Shown: positions 1 to 10,522, counted from the stretch's first letter. The stretch is 64,000 nucleotides of DNA from Orbilia blumenaviensis (GCA_036872755.1 JAVHNS010000010.1:806001-870000), one strand, 5' to 3'. Made by a program: numbers and translations. The notes: a model not told the origin generated them from the letters alone.

Positions 1-393
1 TGAAGCCGTGGCATCTGAGAGGAGGGTATATTTATGGGACGGGTTGGTAAGGATCCATGATGTCTGGCGATCGTAGGCAATGGGGGGTAAAGAGGCTGTT
101 TTCCAGGTCTGATAAATACGCTTTGGAAATGGTATCGATGATAGCTTATTTGCTTGTGAGAGGAGGTGGGATTGTATTTCTTTTGTAGATAAACTAGATC
201 TCTCGGGCTGCTCGTAGAATTGCTGGAGTGGTGACTTTGGAGCGGTGCTAGGCCTTAGTGGCCCAAACGATATTGGAAGGAAGGCCTCATCGGCACCATG
301 ATAGATGTGGTATGTGAATATACATAGAATAATTAAGTTGATGATGATAAGGGGAGAGTGACGGCGCGGGATATTGATGCGGGGGCAAAACAT
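1..393 (-). CDS. OCH1-like glycosyltransferase, N-terminal part (runs off left edge)
   Basis: An ATG at 393 opens a frame with no stop down to base 1, giving 131 residues; the rest lies outside the window. The product starts with a basic segment (PRRH), then a hydrophobic stretch at residues about 15-29 (LIIINLIILCIFTY) that fits a type II Golgi signal anchor. After a Pro/Ser-rich stem comes IPFPKRIYQTWKT (residues 87-99), then SWILTNPSHKYTLLSD. This order matches the start of the catalytic domain in the OCH1/DXD-sugar family (IPKxIxQTWKT...SW...NPxYxYxLxxD). Known members are alpha-1,6-mannosyltransferases that begin N-glycan outer chains or extend cell-wall mannan. The DXD motif itself would lie beyond the edge. 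No intron is visible in this part. The family call is firm; the exact substrate is inferred. Confidence 0.8.
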   Translation of the reverse strand, partial: MFCPRINIPRRHSPLIIINLIILCIFTYHIYHGADEAFLPISFGPLRPSTAPKSPLQQFYEQPERSSLSTKEIQSHLLSQANKLSSIPFPKRIYQTWKTASLPPIAYDRQTSWILTNPSHKYTLLSDATAS

Positions 394-3300
394 TTGATAG
401 GGCCGTATGTCGATTTTGGAGTTTGCTGCCAAGGTTAATCGGTTGCCTGTTGTCTATATCGTGACTATCATTCGTGTTCATCCACCAGGAGATTTGGGGC
501 TTGAGGTTAACAGGCGGAAAAACCAACGTCTATAGATCTATTAATCGGTAGCTCGATCGGAGAAATCTAGGTGGAGGCATAGCCAATCGAGATATATATA
601 ATATTAAACCCCTTTTATGAACGGATTCTAAGGAAGCTTATGCATAAGACTCTACCCAAGATTTATTGGTCCCAAGAATACCTAGAAATTTAAGAGTCTT
701 GGAAAATTCTAAGAATACACAAGTGCACAGAAACGGTCGGAAACCCGTCATATGCATACTATCGGGTTTCCGAGTTCCCCAAACCGATAAGACCTTCCTC
801 CTTTGTTTCAAGTTAGGATTTCCTTTCTCATTAACATCTGGGCGAAAATTGGGATATGAATTTTTGCCAAAATCGCCGACGTATCAACCACTTGCCCCAG
901 ATTGTCCTGACTCGACTTTTCGAGCCGCACTCGTCTACGCGGCGTTGTGGGCTTGGTTGGACCAATGTAACCCAATCAAGTGGGTCTCCACTGGGCGTTC
1001 GCATACGTACCCCTGGCACGGCGGTATCCAAAATCCTTAATTAGAAACACGGCAATATACTAGCCGCCAATCCGGAATTTAGAATGCATCTGTCAACTGG
1101 TGCATAGGCGCTTGGGACACCCAATCTCGAATTGCCGTTTTTCCGATATGCAGATAGAGCTCGAGCTAGCTGGAGTTATCAAATATAACGATGACGAGTT
1201 CCAAGGTCTCAGCTTGAGCCACTAGTAGCTGTTGACAAGGCTGGTCCGCATATCCGCGTTCGAGGCGAGAGTTTTAACTTTTGGTGTCGTGCACACGTTT
1301 TGTGATGGCGGTTTTGCCCAGTCTCGTAACCAGCTTTGGGGCCAAACTGTGGCCGGCCTCTGCCTTGCGCCATTAGTGCATGTTGACAACACAACTTTTT
1401 CAAGGTTGAGATTTTGCAGCCTCGTAGCCAGATGCGTCCTGGCCTCGGAGTCCGGGCCTTCTGGGATACTTGCTTGATTATTGTTATATGCTACAACGTG
1501 AATCGGTGTCCGAAGGTATCAGCTCCGCTCTATAGATAGCTCATTTTCCCGGATCAATTGATATGGACAATCGATAATCAAGATGTGCATGAGACTGATT
1601 GGCAGGCATCCATCTGCAATATATAAGTAATCTCTTCGAAACAACTTTATGCGTGTACGGCGCCTATATGCTAGATATTGTCTGCTGCTGTTGATTTCTT
1701 TGGTTATCCTCCGCCAGCGGTTGCAATCGTTATCGGGCCCGGGCCCTGCTATATTGTATACTATTAATTTAGCAGGGCCGAACCCTTGATACGTTCCCTG
1801 GTGCAGCTGCGCAGGTTACTTAAAAATATTTCCTTAAGATTAGTAGTATGTACTCTCAAAACTGGTAATCCCAGATCCCTAACTTGAATTTTATCAGCTC
1901 AGAGCTAGAGGCGCCGCGACCGGTGATCAGAGACGGTAACATCTCTGCATATATAATGTTAATTTAATGTCTTTATGCTAACTGCCACCACACCCCCTCT
2001 CGTACCTAGGAGCGCTTCAGTTCGAATACCACACCTTCTGCAGATCACAACCACCGCAATCGCGTGCATACGTTCGAAAACGGTTACTATCGTAGGAGCC
2101 AGTGGTCGTCATTGATTCGGCTCCTTAATCGTGAAACTACAAGATTATAGCTCACGCATGGTAATTAACTAGATTGGGATATTTCTGATCCGAGTCCTAA
2201 ACTTAATCTATAATCCAAAAGTCGTCTTGAAATGCAAGTAAATTTATCGATGAGGGAAAAGATTAATGGGGCTTTATAGATGATAAAGTCTGGGGTTGAT
2301 AGTAGGTTGTCATTCTCCTTCACCAGCACAAAACAGTCATGCTTTATCTAAGCTAAAAGAATATTTTTGAACGCATGATATATATAAAACTAGAATCTGA
2401 AAGGAAGCCTTAGTGAATTTTAGGCTCGCCGAACAATATGGTGGTATTGGGCATATGTGCAACTGAAAATTCAATCACAAGGCACAGCAATGGCACCAGT
2501 AATCTATATCTATGGTGTTGGATCTCATGATACCAAAGCGCATTGTTTGTTGGGCGGCAGGCACATGTGCACGGTACACCGATGCAACAAATATTACTTC
2601 ATACCTTGATACTACACTTTCTTTTAGTAATATTTGTCGATAATTGTGTGGCAATATTCAATTTTATACTTGGAATTGATATAATTATCTAACATCAAGT
2701 TTGTTTCAGGATTAAAACTTCTACAACACGATTTTAGATACTAGTTACTTGAAAAGACATTCTAGACGAGATACAATTGGGTACCAATCCCTGCTAGCCA
2801 GCTGGCCAGACCAATTCCAACATACTCATACAAAAGTCGCAGGGCTTCGATACAGTGTGACTCCACCGTACAATCAGTTCTCGGATAACAATATTATGCC
2901 AGCCGCATAGTTGTCACCCTTTGATATGATATTGATATTAGAGCCGAGTCAATAGAATTTATGTAGATTCCTAAGTATTTTTTTAGATGGAATCAGCGAG
3001 GAAATACTGATACCAGTCCTGCAGTATATGCTGAAAAATAAGGCAAATCTGGTCTTGTAGGCTAATCTAAAATGCAACAATTTTATATTAGAAGCTAGTG
3101 GCGCTTTGTAGCAGCCATAGCCATGGAAATGCACCAATACACGCACCTGTTGTGTAAACATCATAAAAACACGTCATGGAACGAACCTACACCTATATAG
3201 ACAACATTGTGGAGTCGCATTTACAACACTTTGAAACCCTGATAGTTTAGGAAGGACAATTCTCTGTGCCACAGCGTGCATGTGCTGCAAACCATATGCA

Positions 3301-3600
3301 ATCTGACCTTGGTTGGGACGGCTAAATCTATACAGCCTATATAACAGGCTGCAGCCCTTCTCTGAATACGTTGTTGTAGAGTGATCCTGAATAGTGTATC
3401 TATCTGCGGCAGATATACGACCAATTAAACAGCAAAGTAAGGTCTTTAAGGCTTCTACATAAAATTTTGGCTTTTCGCCTTAAGCCTTTCGTAACCCGGA
3501 CATATCGATACCAAAGCACCGCTATGCTAGGCTGTAGATAGTGCCAGAAATCATTATCACTCTGAAATACATAATATCCTGAAAGGATAGCTTGTGGAAA
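394..3600. other. AT-rich intergenic region, no supported gene
   Basis: This is the upstream region of the leftward glycosyltransferase gene and of the rightward secreted-protein gene. It has many TATATA runs and short open frames (the longest about 124 codons near 666-1040, with no ATG start and no recognisable motif). A GC-rich hairpin at 1735-1779 stands out. No RNA gene was found. Confidence 0.6.
1735..1779. repeat. GC-rich palindrome followed by perfect hairpin
   Basis: A 12-bp palindrome GGGCCCGGGCCC at 1735-1746 overlaps the left arm of a perfect 10-bp inverted repeat (ggccctgcta at 1742-1751, tagcagggcc at 1770-1779) with an 18-nt AT-rich loop. It lies in AT-rich DNA. It could be a transcription terminator-like hairpin, a protein-binding site or the trace of a mobile element; the sequence does not decide. 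Confidence 0.6.
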
Positions 3601-4483
3601 ATGTATTGCTATCTCGGTGTAATCTACCTCTTCATCATCGTCAACATCGGCATTGCATCAGCCGCTCCGAGACTCAATGACAAAAATATCCGCGAGAGTA
3701 ACTTAGAGGTATGTGAAATCACTCGTATAATCTGCCATCTTGCTTAAGATAAATATATTTATGGGTGTTACTCGGAAGGTGCGGGGATGGACAAAGGCCC
3801 AAGAATGTGACGCAGGTTATTGGCAAGGAATACTAAACGAACGCCACGGAACTTGGGCAAATGCCATCAATCTCATCAATAAAGCGGATTGGTTGGCATG
3901 GCGCCTGGAAAATTATCAGACACAATGCTTCTACCAAGGCGAAGGGACTGACCGCCCTCAAGAAGGTGTTGAATTGAGCGAGTTTGCTGAATTCTGGGCC
4001 ACAAAGTACGACCTGGTGAGGGCAAATAAGTCCGAAGAGATGGGGGTTACATATACATTTAATAGTAGCCCGGATGGTAGTAGGTGTCAGCAGGTCTGGT
4101 GCATCGGCGAATTTGCCAGTCTCAGGGTGTGTGATTTCCGGGAGGAAATTGGCCCTGTTCGGAATGCCACATTTACAGCTAAGCAGCTCTATGGAGCCTT
4201 TCTCCAATTTGGGTGGTCATTCTGGACGGGGATTTCATTAGATGGGCCAATGGATGTAATGAAAGGACAAGTCGATGGCTGGAGTTTAAATCGGGAGCAG
4301 ATGGATACTTGCTGTCTTCCTATCGGGAACCGCGATTCGCGGTTGAATTCGCGCTATCGTCTCTCAGGTTCCATGCATCGAAAGGATAACCCCGGACTTC
4401 GGATTACCTTAGAGCCCACAGTTAAGGTAGGGGATGGGAAATGTGATCCTTCCAAGAATGCTAAGCCGTCTAGAGCGACGTAG
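3601..4483 (+). CDS. Predicted secreted protein with 8 cysteines, unrecognised family
   Basis: Two exons are proposed, 3601-3708 and 3749-4483, joined across a 40-bp intron (GTATGT donor, TTAAG acceptor) that keeps the frame and gives 280 residues. Exon 1 encodes a short hydrophobic leader (residues 1-22, ending IASAAPR), a typical signal peptide with a cleavage site near SA-A. The mature part has eight cysteines, one pair adjacent (TCC), two N-glycosylation sequons (NSS, NAT), many Trp/Tyr and no membrane segment. This pattern fits a small secreted protein or effector-type protein. I recognise no catalytic domain. The intron is at the short end for fungi and the splice is a prediction; without it the long exon has no ATG near its start, which supports the model. 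It sits alone in AT-rich DNA. Confidence 0.6.
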
Positions 4484-5472
4484 TGTACGCGTGTATATAT
4501 AACCCTCAGCGCAACTACACTTGAGTGCGGTAATCGTCGCGTCGCACATGTAATTAATATAAACTACTTATAAAATTTAATTTTCTGTAGGTTATAGCTA
4601 ATGGTATGTGTTCATGTATTATTAATACTCTTTCTTATTTGTGAAATTTGGGATTTGTGATCGCGCTGGCGTCGACATGTCTGGCTCCGAGACTATGTCC
4701 CATCAAGCTCAAGGTCTACCACCCTTAGGAATTCAATTTGGTTAGTGATATCAGAGTTACACAACACCTGTGCGAACGGGCCTGGGCCCAATTAGGTACG
4801 ATACAATGAAATACTATGTATGGCCGTATGGCCATATGCGGGTGTAAGGGTGTACTAACGTTATAACCTGTTCGAGGTCGCGCATATGTATATTATCAAT
4901 CCATATTGTACGTTTATGCATCTCGGGCTTAGAGAAAAGACTCAATCCAAAAGGTTGGAGAAGACAATAGCAGAGGGGTATATCAATATTTGAGTTCTAG
5001 GAGGGCACCCCAGTGGCGCTTTACGTGGGACGTTGAAGTCAAAAACCCCACACATGCGCAGACGCTTGCGTTCTGGAAACCCTGAGAAAGAAGGAAAAGA
5101 AAGAAAGAAAGAAAAGCGAACGAAAAGCTACGCCTTCACACACACTTGCTCACCCATCCACTAACCCACTCTACTACGCCAGACCATCGATCTCATCTCA
5201 CGAGTTACGAATTTCATGAACAGGTAAGTCCCCACTCAATTATGTGAGGGTTAGCCATCCCACTTATCCTTTATTGTTTTACCTGCTCGGCCACCTAATG
5301 GCTCTTTTAGTCTACTCGCGATAAAGAAACTAGCACATAACTCTATTTGAAGGCTTTCGATCTGCTGATAGCGAGCCGAAGTCATACCAATGTAAGTTCC
5401 GGTCTTCGCCTTCGCTATAAATGTCTGGTATCCAGCTATCTAAGCTAAAATGCCATCGGAAAAAATCACAGC
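4484..5472. other. Intergenic and probable 5' leader of the following gene
   Basis: AT-rich up to about 5000, then a purine tract with GAAA repeats near 5093-5115, then C-rich sequence typical of a fungal transcription start area. A good donor (CAG|GTAAGT) at about 5224 suggests a 5' UTR intron. An ATG at 5450 precedes the chosen start in another frame and would be an overlapping upstream frame. Confidence 0.4.
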
Positions 5473-5970
5473 ATGTCTTCAATTACCACTGCTGCAAAGA
5501 CCCTGGCTCCAGCTGGCTCTAATGAGTACATCGTGGTCCAACGCTCCACCGGTACGGCCACTGAGGCTATTGCGCATGAACCCAAGACCATTCGCCATCA
5601 ACAATCCAGTTCATCAGATGAGCGAAGCTGGGATTTCGCCAGTGCCAAAAGCAGCAGGGAGCAAATTCCAGCCGCAGAACCAACTACCACCGCCGTCCAG
5701 TGTGTAGAAACTGAAGCCAAAGATGGTGGATCAAATGCTGACACCCATTCCTCCACAGGGGGAGATCACGACCCTGTTAACTCCCCGCCACGCCACGGTT
5801 TACGCACCGTCCGTAAATACACCAATCTTCGGGCCAAAATCCCTCGTGAGACTAAGCTTGTGGCTGGCTTGCCTGTCATCTGGGCTAAAACTGGAGATCC
5901 AAAACATGATCTTCAGCTATTTGATAGAGTCTATTTGGGAAAGGAGGACCCGAATAAAACTTCTTTCTAG
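5473..5970 (+). CDS. Hypothetical protein, 165 aa
   Basis: A single open frame from ATG 5473 to TAG 5970. The N-terminal two thirds is rich in Ser, Thr, Ala and Gln and probably disordered. The C-terminal third (from about residue 107) is more ordered and basic, with RTVRKYTNLRAKIPRETK followed by LPVIWAKTGDPKHD. No signal peptide, membrane segment or known domain was seen. A CT-rich leader with a likely intron lies upstream, which supports expression. An upstream ATG at 5450 opens an overlapping 85-codon frame, so translation could depend on leaky scanning or on a different start. I do not recognise a family. Confidence 0.5.
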   Translation: MSSITTAAKTLAPAGSNEYIVVQRSTGTATEAIAHEPKTIRHQQSSSSDERSWDFASAKSSREQIPAAEPTTTAVQCVETEAKDGGSNADTHSSTGGDHDPVNSPPRHGLRTVRKYTNLRAKIPRETKLVAGLPVIWAKTGDPKHDLQLFDRVYLGKEDPNKTSF

Positions 5971-7480
5971 TTAATACTGTCACTTCGATTTGAAGCTTGA
6001 TCTTCAGATGTCGTGTTGGTCATGTTGCATTTTTCCTTTGGCGTTCCATGGCTTCGACGTTACGTGCACTGATCAGGGTCTGGATATAACTCGTTAAATC
6101 TGGTGGAGGCTCCAATTCCTACACTAGAAAGGTTATTTCTTAGAAATAGTCACTGGGTGTAGATTCTCTATTTACCCTACTTCACTTTCTTTTCCCATTC
6201 TATTCCTCTCTGTGGATTATTAAGGTTTTAGTAGTCATAATAGTTATCAATGGTGCCTTTCGATCCACTTCCCGCTTGCCACTTGTTGGTTTTTCTATTC
6301 GCTCTGTCCAGATCTCAAGGGCACACAGGGCTAGTACGGGATATATTTATATACCCTCGATACAGCTCAAAACAAGCCCGATCCCCTCGCCAATACAACG
6401 TCAGGTTTATCCGAATATATGTATCAAAGATGAAATCCAAATCCAACTTCTCCTGGTGATGATATTCTTCCCTCGAGCTCAATATTCACCATCACGGCAT
6501 GCGGATACCTCCCATACACAAAAGGTATTGCACTTGGCCTGTATGGCAGATATTTATTGACGAGAGAAATTATAAGACCTCTTCATGATCAGGAGCTCGA
6601 TTTACCAAAATTCAACTTACCCGTTTAAGAATCACTGTAAAACAATCCCACTGGGGGAACAAAGTGTGCTATTTACCTAGCTATAACGCTCGCTGAGATT
6701 TCTTGCCAATTGAAAACACTCTAACCCGTTGTCATTGCCCTATCGAAGCTTGCAAGGCCCTGGAAATAATGACAATGGATGATATACGGTAAATATTGAG
6801 GGGTATGGGATGAGAGGACCACCTGGGAAGGTTTTGAATCCCTCGATGTAATTGAACTGCGAGTTTTCGAGGAAGATCTATGATTAATTTCTGTGTTCTA
6901 TACCGAGATAGCATTGAAGAAAATGTTACGATAGCCACTCGCAGACTAGTCCGGCAAGGTCGACGTTTCGATATATTGCATTCTCAGTAGCGATTCAGTT
7001 GGCGGTCTATAGCCCGTGACTCGCGTCCAGTGCTGGAGAGCCCTTCGCATTGCACCCTCTCGAGGGAAAAATCATGTATGGAACATGGTGTCGACTCCAA
7101 ATAGGGCAACTTCGAAATGCCTCGAGAGATTCCCTAGTCTCGCCGACGGTAATACCCTATAATCAGCCAAACCAGCCCAATTTCTTCTGGACTTCTCCTT
7201 TTTAGTCCAGGCGCACTCACATTCAAGATCCCATCCAAACTTTTCCGAGACTCCTCTAACCCTTCAATTGACCACTGGATCTTTGAAGTGTCAAATAATC
7301 TACTCATATCCCTCCTCATCACTGTCGGTTTCCTTTTATCTCGAGCTTCCTTCCGAACTCTGTCGTCTTCTCTTTTGAATTTCAAGACTCTTTTGACATT
7401 TGTCATTTTCTTCTCGGATCCCACCTTAAGTTTTCGCCGTCGTCGTCTCTCAAGTTCATTGAGAATCTTGCTTCTCACCG
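5971..7480. other. Intergenic, no supported gene
   Basis: Holds the 3' flank of the preceding gene and the upstream region of the next. Short frames on both strands (for example 6250-6560 and 7134-7499) show no recognisable motif. From about 7200 the plus strand becomes strongly pyrimidine-rich, so the minus strand reads as Lys/Arg-rich nonsense. Confidence 0.4.
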
Positions 7481-7633
7481 CAGCTGGCTTTTCGATCACT
7501 AATATCGATAAGCAGCCCCCTCCCTCCTAGTTTGTTGTAGTTGACTTATTCGATCACTAACATCGACAAGTTCTCCCCTCTGCTCCCGTGTGGCTGGCTT
7601 CGCCGATCACAAACATCGACAAGCAAACTTTCT
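7481..7633 (+). repeat. Three degenerate ~50-60 bp repeats in a gene leader
   Basis: The core TCGATCACTAATATCGATAAG-like element (20 of its 21 bases: CGATCACTAATATCGATAAG) occurs at 7492-7512, 7550-7570 and 7603-7623. Each copy is preceded by a GCTGGCTT/GTTGACTT-like stretch and followed by a CTCCCC-rich stretch. The copies differ at a few positions (AATATCGATAAG, AACATCGACAAG, AACATCGACAAG), so the array is old. It lies in the probable 5' UTR of the next gene, just before a poly-C tract. Confidence 0.7.
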
Positions 7634-7655
7634 CCCCCCCCCCCCCCCCCCCCCC
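7634..7655 (+). repeat. Poly-C tract, 22 bases
   Basis: An uninterrupted run of 22 C residues follows the third leader repeat. Such a tract is prone to slippage and to assembly error; its length here should be treated as approximate. Confidence 0.8.
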
Positions 7656-7685
7656 AGGCCTAATCCGTCTGGTTAATCTAATAAG

Positions 7686-7754
7686 GTGCGTATCTAATCT
7701 ATCAATACGAGGCTAGATGACCATCGAACTACACTCTAACCCGCTATCTTTTAG
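7686..7754 (+). other. Probable 5' UTR intron
   Basis: Donor AAG|GTGCGTATC at 7686, a branch-like CTCTAAC near 7734-7740 and acceptor CTTTTAG ending at 7754, directly before the ATG of the next gene. It explains why the start codon sits exactly on an acceptor. Confidence 0.55.
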
Positions 7755-8489
7755 ATGGCCAAGAATTCCGTTGCTAAGGTCGTTGCGACCAAAGCGATCG
7801 CAAATGGGAAGGATGTGGCTCCTGTCCCCTCCAAATCTCGCTCCTCTCGTCCAGCCAACAGTTTGGACGGCGCGGCCGATGGTAATTCTGAAGCCCCCGT
7901 TCGACCCGCCCCCAAGGTCTCTTCTGCTAGTGCCTATTTGTCGAAAGGCGCCAAGAATGCACGCCTAAGGGAAATGGAGAAGAAATACGGCCCAGAACGG
8001 GTCAGTATCATCCGGTCTGCTCTGGCCTACCAGGCCAAAAACATAAGAAAGGGACAGGCCGAAGACGAGGAGGTTAGGGCCGCAATAGCCAGGAAAGAGG
8101 CGAGAAGGGCGGCTAGGGCGGCTACCGCAGAAGAATCTGTTGACGCTGTCCGCCCCTCCAAGCCTCAGACCGCTGCTGAAGCGGCCCCCCTCAGACGCAG
8201 CACAAGAAAAAGAAAAGCTTCCGACATGGAGGCTCCGGCCGAGGCCTCAGGGTCAAAGCCAAAGCCAAAGCGCGTCCGCAAGAGCAAGCTCCCTCGCGAG
8301 CTTGAGGAGCAAAAGCCGGTAACGGTTTTTCTCCAGCGTACCAACCCAGAACTACCAACCTGGTTGACGCCGAGGCCGTGGTACCCTGCTAACTACGCCA
8401 TATGGGTCCCTCGCCCGGGGGACACCTACCTGCGTAGGTGGTTCTACCCCAATGGTTTGACGGGCTCGGTCCGATATCAACTATTGTGA
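7755..8489 (+). CDS. Basic, probably nuclear protein, 244 aa, unrecognised
   Basis: An intact frame from ATG 7755, right after an intron acceptor, to TGA 8489. It is Ala-, Lys- and Arg-rich. The first 65 residues look disordered. A charged helical stretch at about 72-125 (REMEKKYGPERV...KEARRAARAA) may form a helix or coiled coil. Two nuclear-localisation-like clusters follow, RRSTRKRKAS at about 148-157 and KPKPKRVRKSK. The last 50 residues are Pro/Trp/Tyr-rich (LPTWLTPRPWYPANYAIW), very different from the rest and probably a folded or binding module. I know no family with this layout. GC-richer codon use than the flanks supports real coding. Nuclear location is inferred from the basic motifs. 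Confidence 0.6.
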   Translation: MAKNSVAKVVATKAIANGKDVAPVPSKSRSSRPANSLDGAADGNSEAPVRPAPKVSSASAYLSKGAKNARLREMEKKYGPERVSIIRSALAYQAKNIRKGQAEDEEVRAAIARKEARRAARAATAEESVDAVRPSKPQTAAEAAPLRRSTRKRKASDMEAPAEASGSKPKPKRVRKSKLPRELEEQKPVTVFLQRTNPELPTWLTPRPWYPANYAIWVPRPGDTYLRRWFYPNGLTGSVRYQLL

Positions 8490-9496
8490 TCGGTTTTCTT
8501 TCTGTTCTTTCTTTTTCTTTTTCCCTTTCTTCTGTGCCTTCGCTGCTTGTTGCTCCCCTTTTGCAACCTTTAATTTGCTTTTCTTCTTTTTTTTTTAGAT
8601 TTGTCATTATTTTACTTAACTCTGTTAATATTATCTGCTGTCCCTCCATTATTATGACTATATGACATTCTAAATACGACGGAAATATGATATTGTTATG
8701 ATTTGAGAAATCTACCCCGTAAAAGCGTAGGTAGACGGCCCGTCCTCGTCAATCAAAGTCTAAAGTGAAGTTCTGTTCCTGGGGCGAGAAATCCGTGTTG
8801 GCGTTAAAAATCCAACACGTCCCTGCTTCAGGCCTTGAATTCGAACCAGGTATGAGAGTGACCACTGGACCGCCAGATATAATCTGTATCTGGGCCTGGG
8901 TGGCTTGGGTCCGCTAACCAAGATCATGTATGCATATGTAGCCTAAGCATTTCCATCGTTCCCATAGTTTAGTATTGATCTAGCCTAGCCTCATACATTA
9001 TATTACAGTGATACTAGAAAGCTCTGCATGCACACGCACATTGTTCATCATTATATAATTAGATTTCTACATATTATATTAGTATTAAGAACTACATATA
9101 AGTATGATTATATCGTCGAGCTCGAGTTATAGTGTTACTTCCCGTCTAACGTAACATCGCCAGCTTAAATTCTAACGCTACTTCTAGAATTAACAACATT
9201 GCAATCTAAACAGTTAATTAATTGTAGCTTCGTAAAATCATACTTCGTAAAGAGCGTATACCATATATCTTTGCTAAAAACGTTAATTTAAATGTTGAAA
9301 CCTGGATCTATTGTAATATAAATCCCATACCCGCGGCCGTTGCCAAAATGCATAAACCCTATAGCTAGAGAACGCCAGACGCCGGTGCAGCTAATGCAAT
9401 TACCAGAAGAAACTCCACCCAGGACCAAGATGCATATATCTATCTATGCGCCAGTAAGACCTTCTAGACCAGAATTCCCGAAACCATAAAGTCTAA
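8490..9496. other. Intergenic, CT-rich 3' flank then AT-rich; Pol III-like boxes
   Basis: The first 150 bases are T/C-rich, as in a fungal 3' UTR. On the minus strand, GGTCCAGTGGTC (8871 down to 8860) and GGTTCGAATTC (8847 down to 8837) resemble tRNA A and B boxes, but only 12 bases separate them and no cloverleaf can be drawn. The rest is AT-rich without a gene. Confidence 0.4.
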
Positions 9497-10522
9497 CTAA
9501 TTCGTAAAATCCCTCTCCCAAGCTCCCTCGATCTTCTCGACAAAAAAAATCAGATATCTACCATCTCTCCATTCCCATTTCCCACAGAGTCCTACATAGC
9601 CCCTTCTCCACCATCTGTTTGTCTCCAGCAGAAACTTCCAGGACCTCCAACTCTTGTAGTCCCCGATAACACGATCTTCGTTAACCTGTCGATAGAACTT
9701 ATCCATCGCAGTAAGAGCGTCTCGGATTCGGACGTTACGATCACAGCATCGGTTAGAGAATATGTTAATGCAGTCGTCGACAGCTGGCTCTAAGCCATCG
9801 GTTCGAAGGTCCGAGACTCTAATGACCAGGTGGGTAGTTGGTGGGTAGCATAAAGGTTGGTCCAAGAGCGACTCTCCATTTTCTGTTACCATATTCTCGG
9901 CCGAAAGTACAGAGGATCCCAGCTCGCATTGCAGTTTCTCAAGTATAGGGTTGACGATATGAGGTCCCAAGACGGTGTTACCCGTAGGTGACCGGAAGTC
10001 CTGAGGAACTATCCACTCTATGATTATCGAGCGCCAGGTTTTGCAGACGGCTGCAAGACGGACTTGCTCGCTCCATGTCAGGTTTCTTATGATTTGGATT
10101 TGGAGCTCAAGAGGGAGGGTTGGCGTTTTCCCAGACAGGATTGGACATGCAAAAGGCTCTTTAGAATTCGAAACCCCCATCTTCTCAGATTTGATAGGAG
10201 ATAAGTATTCAAAAGACTTTGGCTTCGAAACCAATGTCCTAATCTTTGCAGGGAAAAGTGTCGTCTGGCTAGGAGCGGGGGTGTGATGGGTGTTGTTGGG
10301 AGATGAGGAGGATAGAACTTCAGATGAAGTCGACTTCCAATCTAAGAAGTATTTGTACAATTTCCGAAACGTAGATTCATACATTTTTCCATCCTTCTCG
10401 TTGCTGGGACTGGCGCTGCGAGTTTGCATCTTCGCCTGCACATGCGAGGGCTTATTCTTATGACGTTCGCCCTCCATGTCCGCAGCCAACCTGTCAAGCA
10501 GCATAAGCCGTGCTGTAACCAT
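9497..10522 (-). CDS. F-box protein, 341 aa
   Basis: A single-exon frame from ATG 10522 to the stop at 9497. An F-box lies at residues about 134-168: TPTLPLELQIQIIRNL, then WSEQVRLAAVCKTWRSII, with the usual LP-E-IL and V-C-W-R spacing. F-box proteins bind Skp1 in SCF ubiquitin ligases and select substrates by the rest of the chain. Here the 133 residues before it are Ser/Lys-rich and probably disordered, and the C-terminal part has several Trp and Cys but no WD40 or LRR repeats that I can see. Many fungal F-box proteins have such orphan C-termini. Two further in-frame Met codons near the start (residues 7 and 16) could also be used. The substrate is unknown. Confidence 0.75.
   Translation of the reverse strand: MVTARLMLLDRLAADMEGERHKNKPSHVQAKMQTRSASPSNEKDGKMYESTFRKLYKYFLDWKSTSSEVLSSSSPNNTHHTPAPSQTTLFPAKIRTLVSKPKSFEYLSPIKSEKMGVSNSKEPFACPILSGKTPTLPLELQIQIIRNLTWSEQVRLAAVCKTWRSIIIEWIVPQDFRSPTGNTVLGPHIVNPILEKLQCELGSSVLSAENMVTENGESLLDQPLCYPPTTHLVIRVSDLRTDGLEPAVDDCINIFSNRCCDRNVRIRDALTAMDKFYRQVNEDRVIGDYKSWRSWKFLLETNRWWRRGYVGLCGKWEWRDGRYLIFFVEKIEGAWERDFTN

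Noticed and set aside
7134..7499. 121-codon Lys/Arg-rich frame on the minus strand
   Set aside because: Mirrors a pyrimidine-rich leader on the other strand; composition explains it, and it overlaps the leader repeats.
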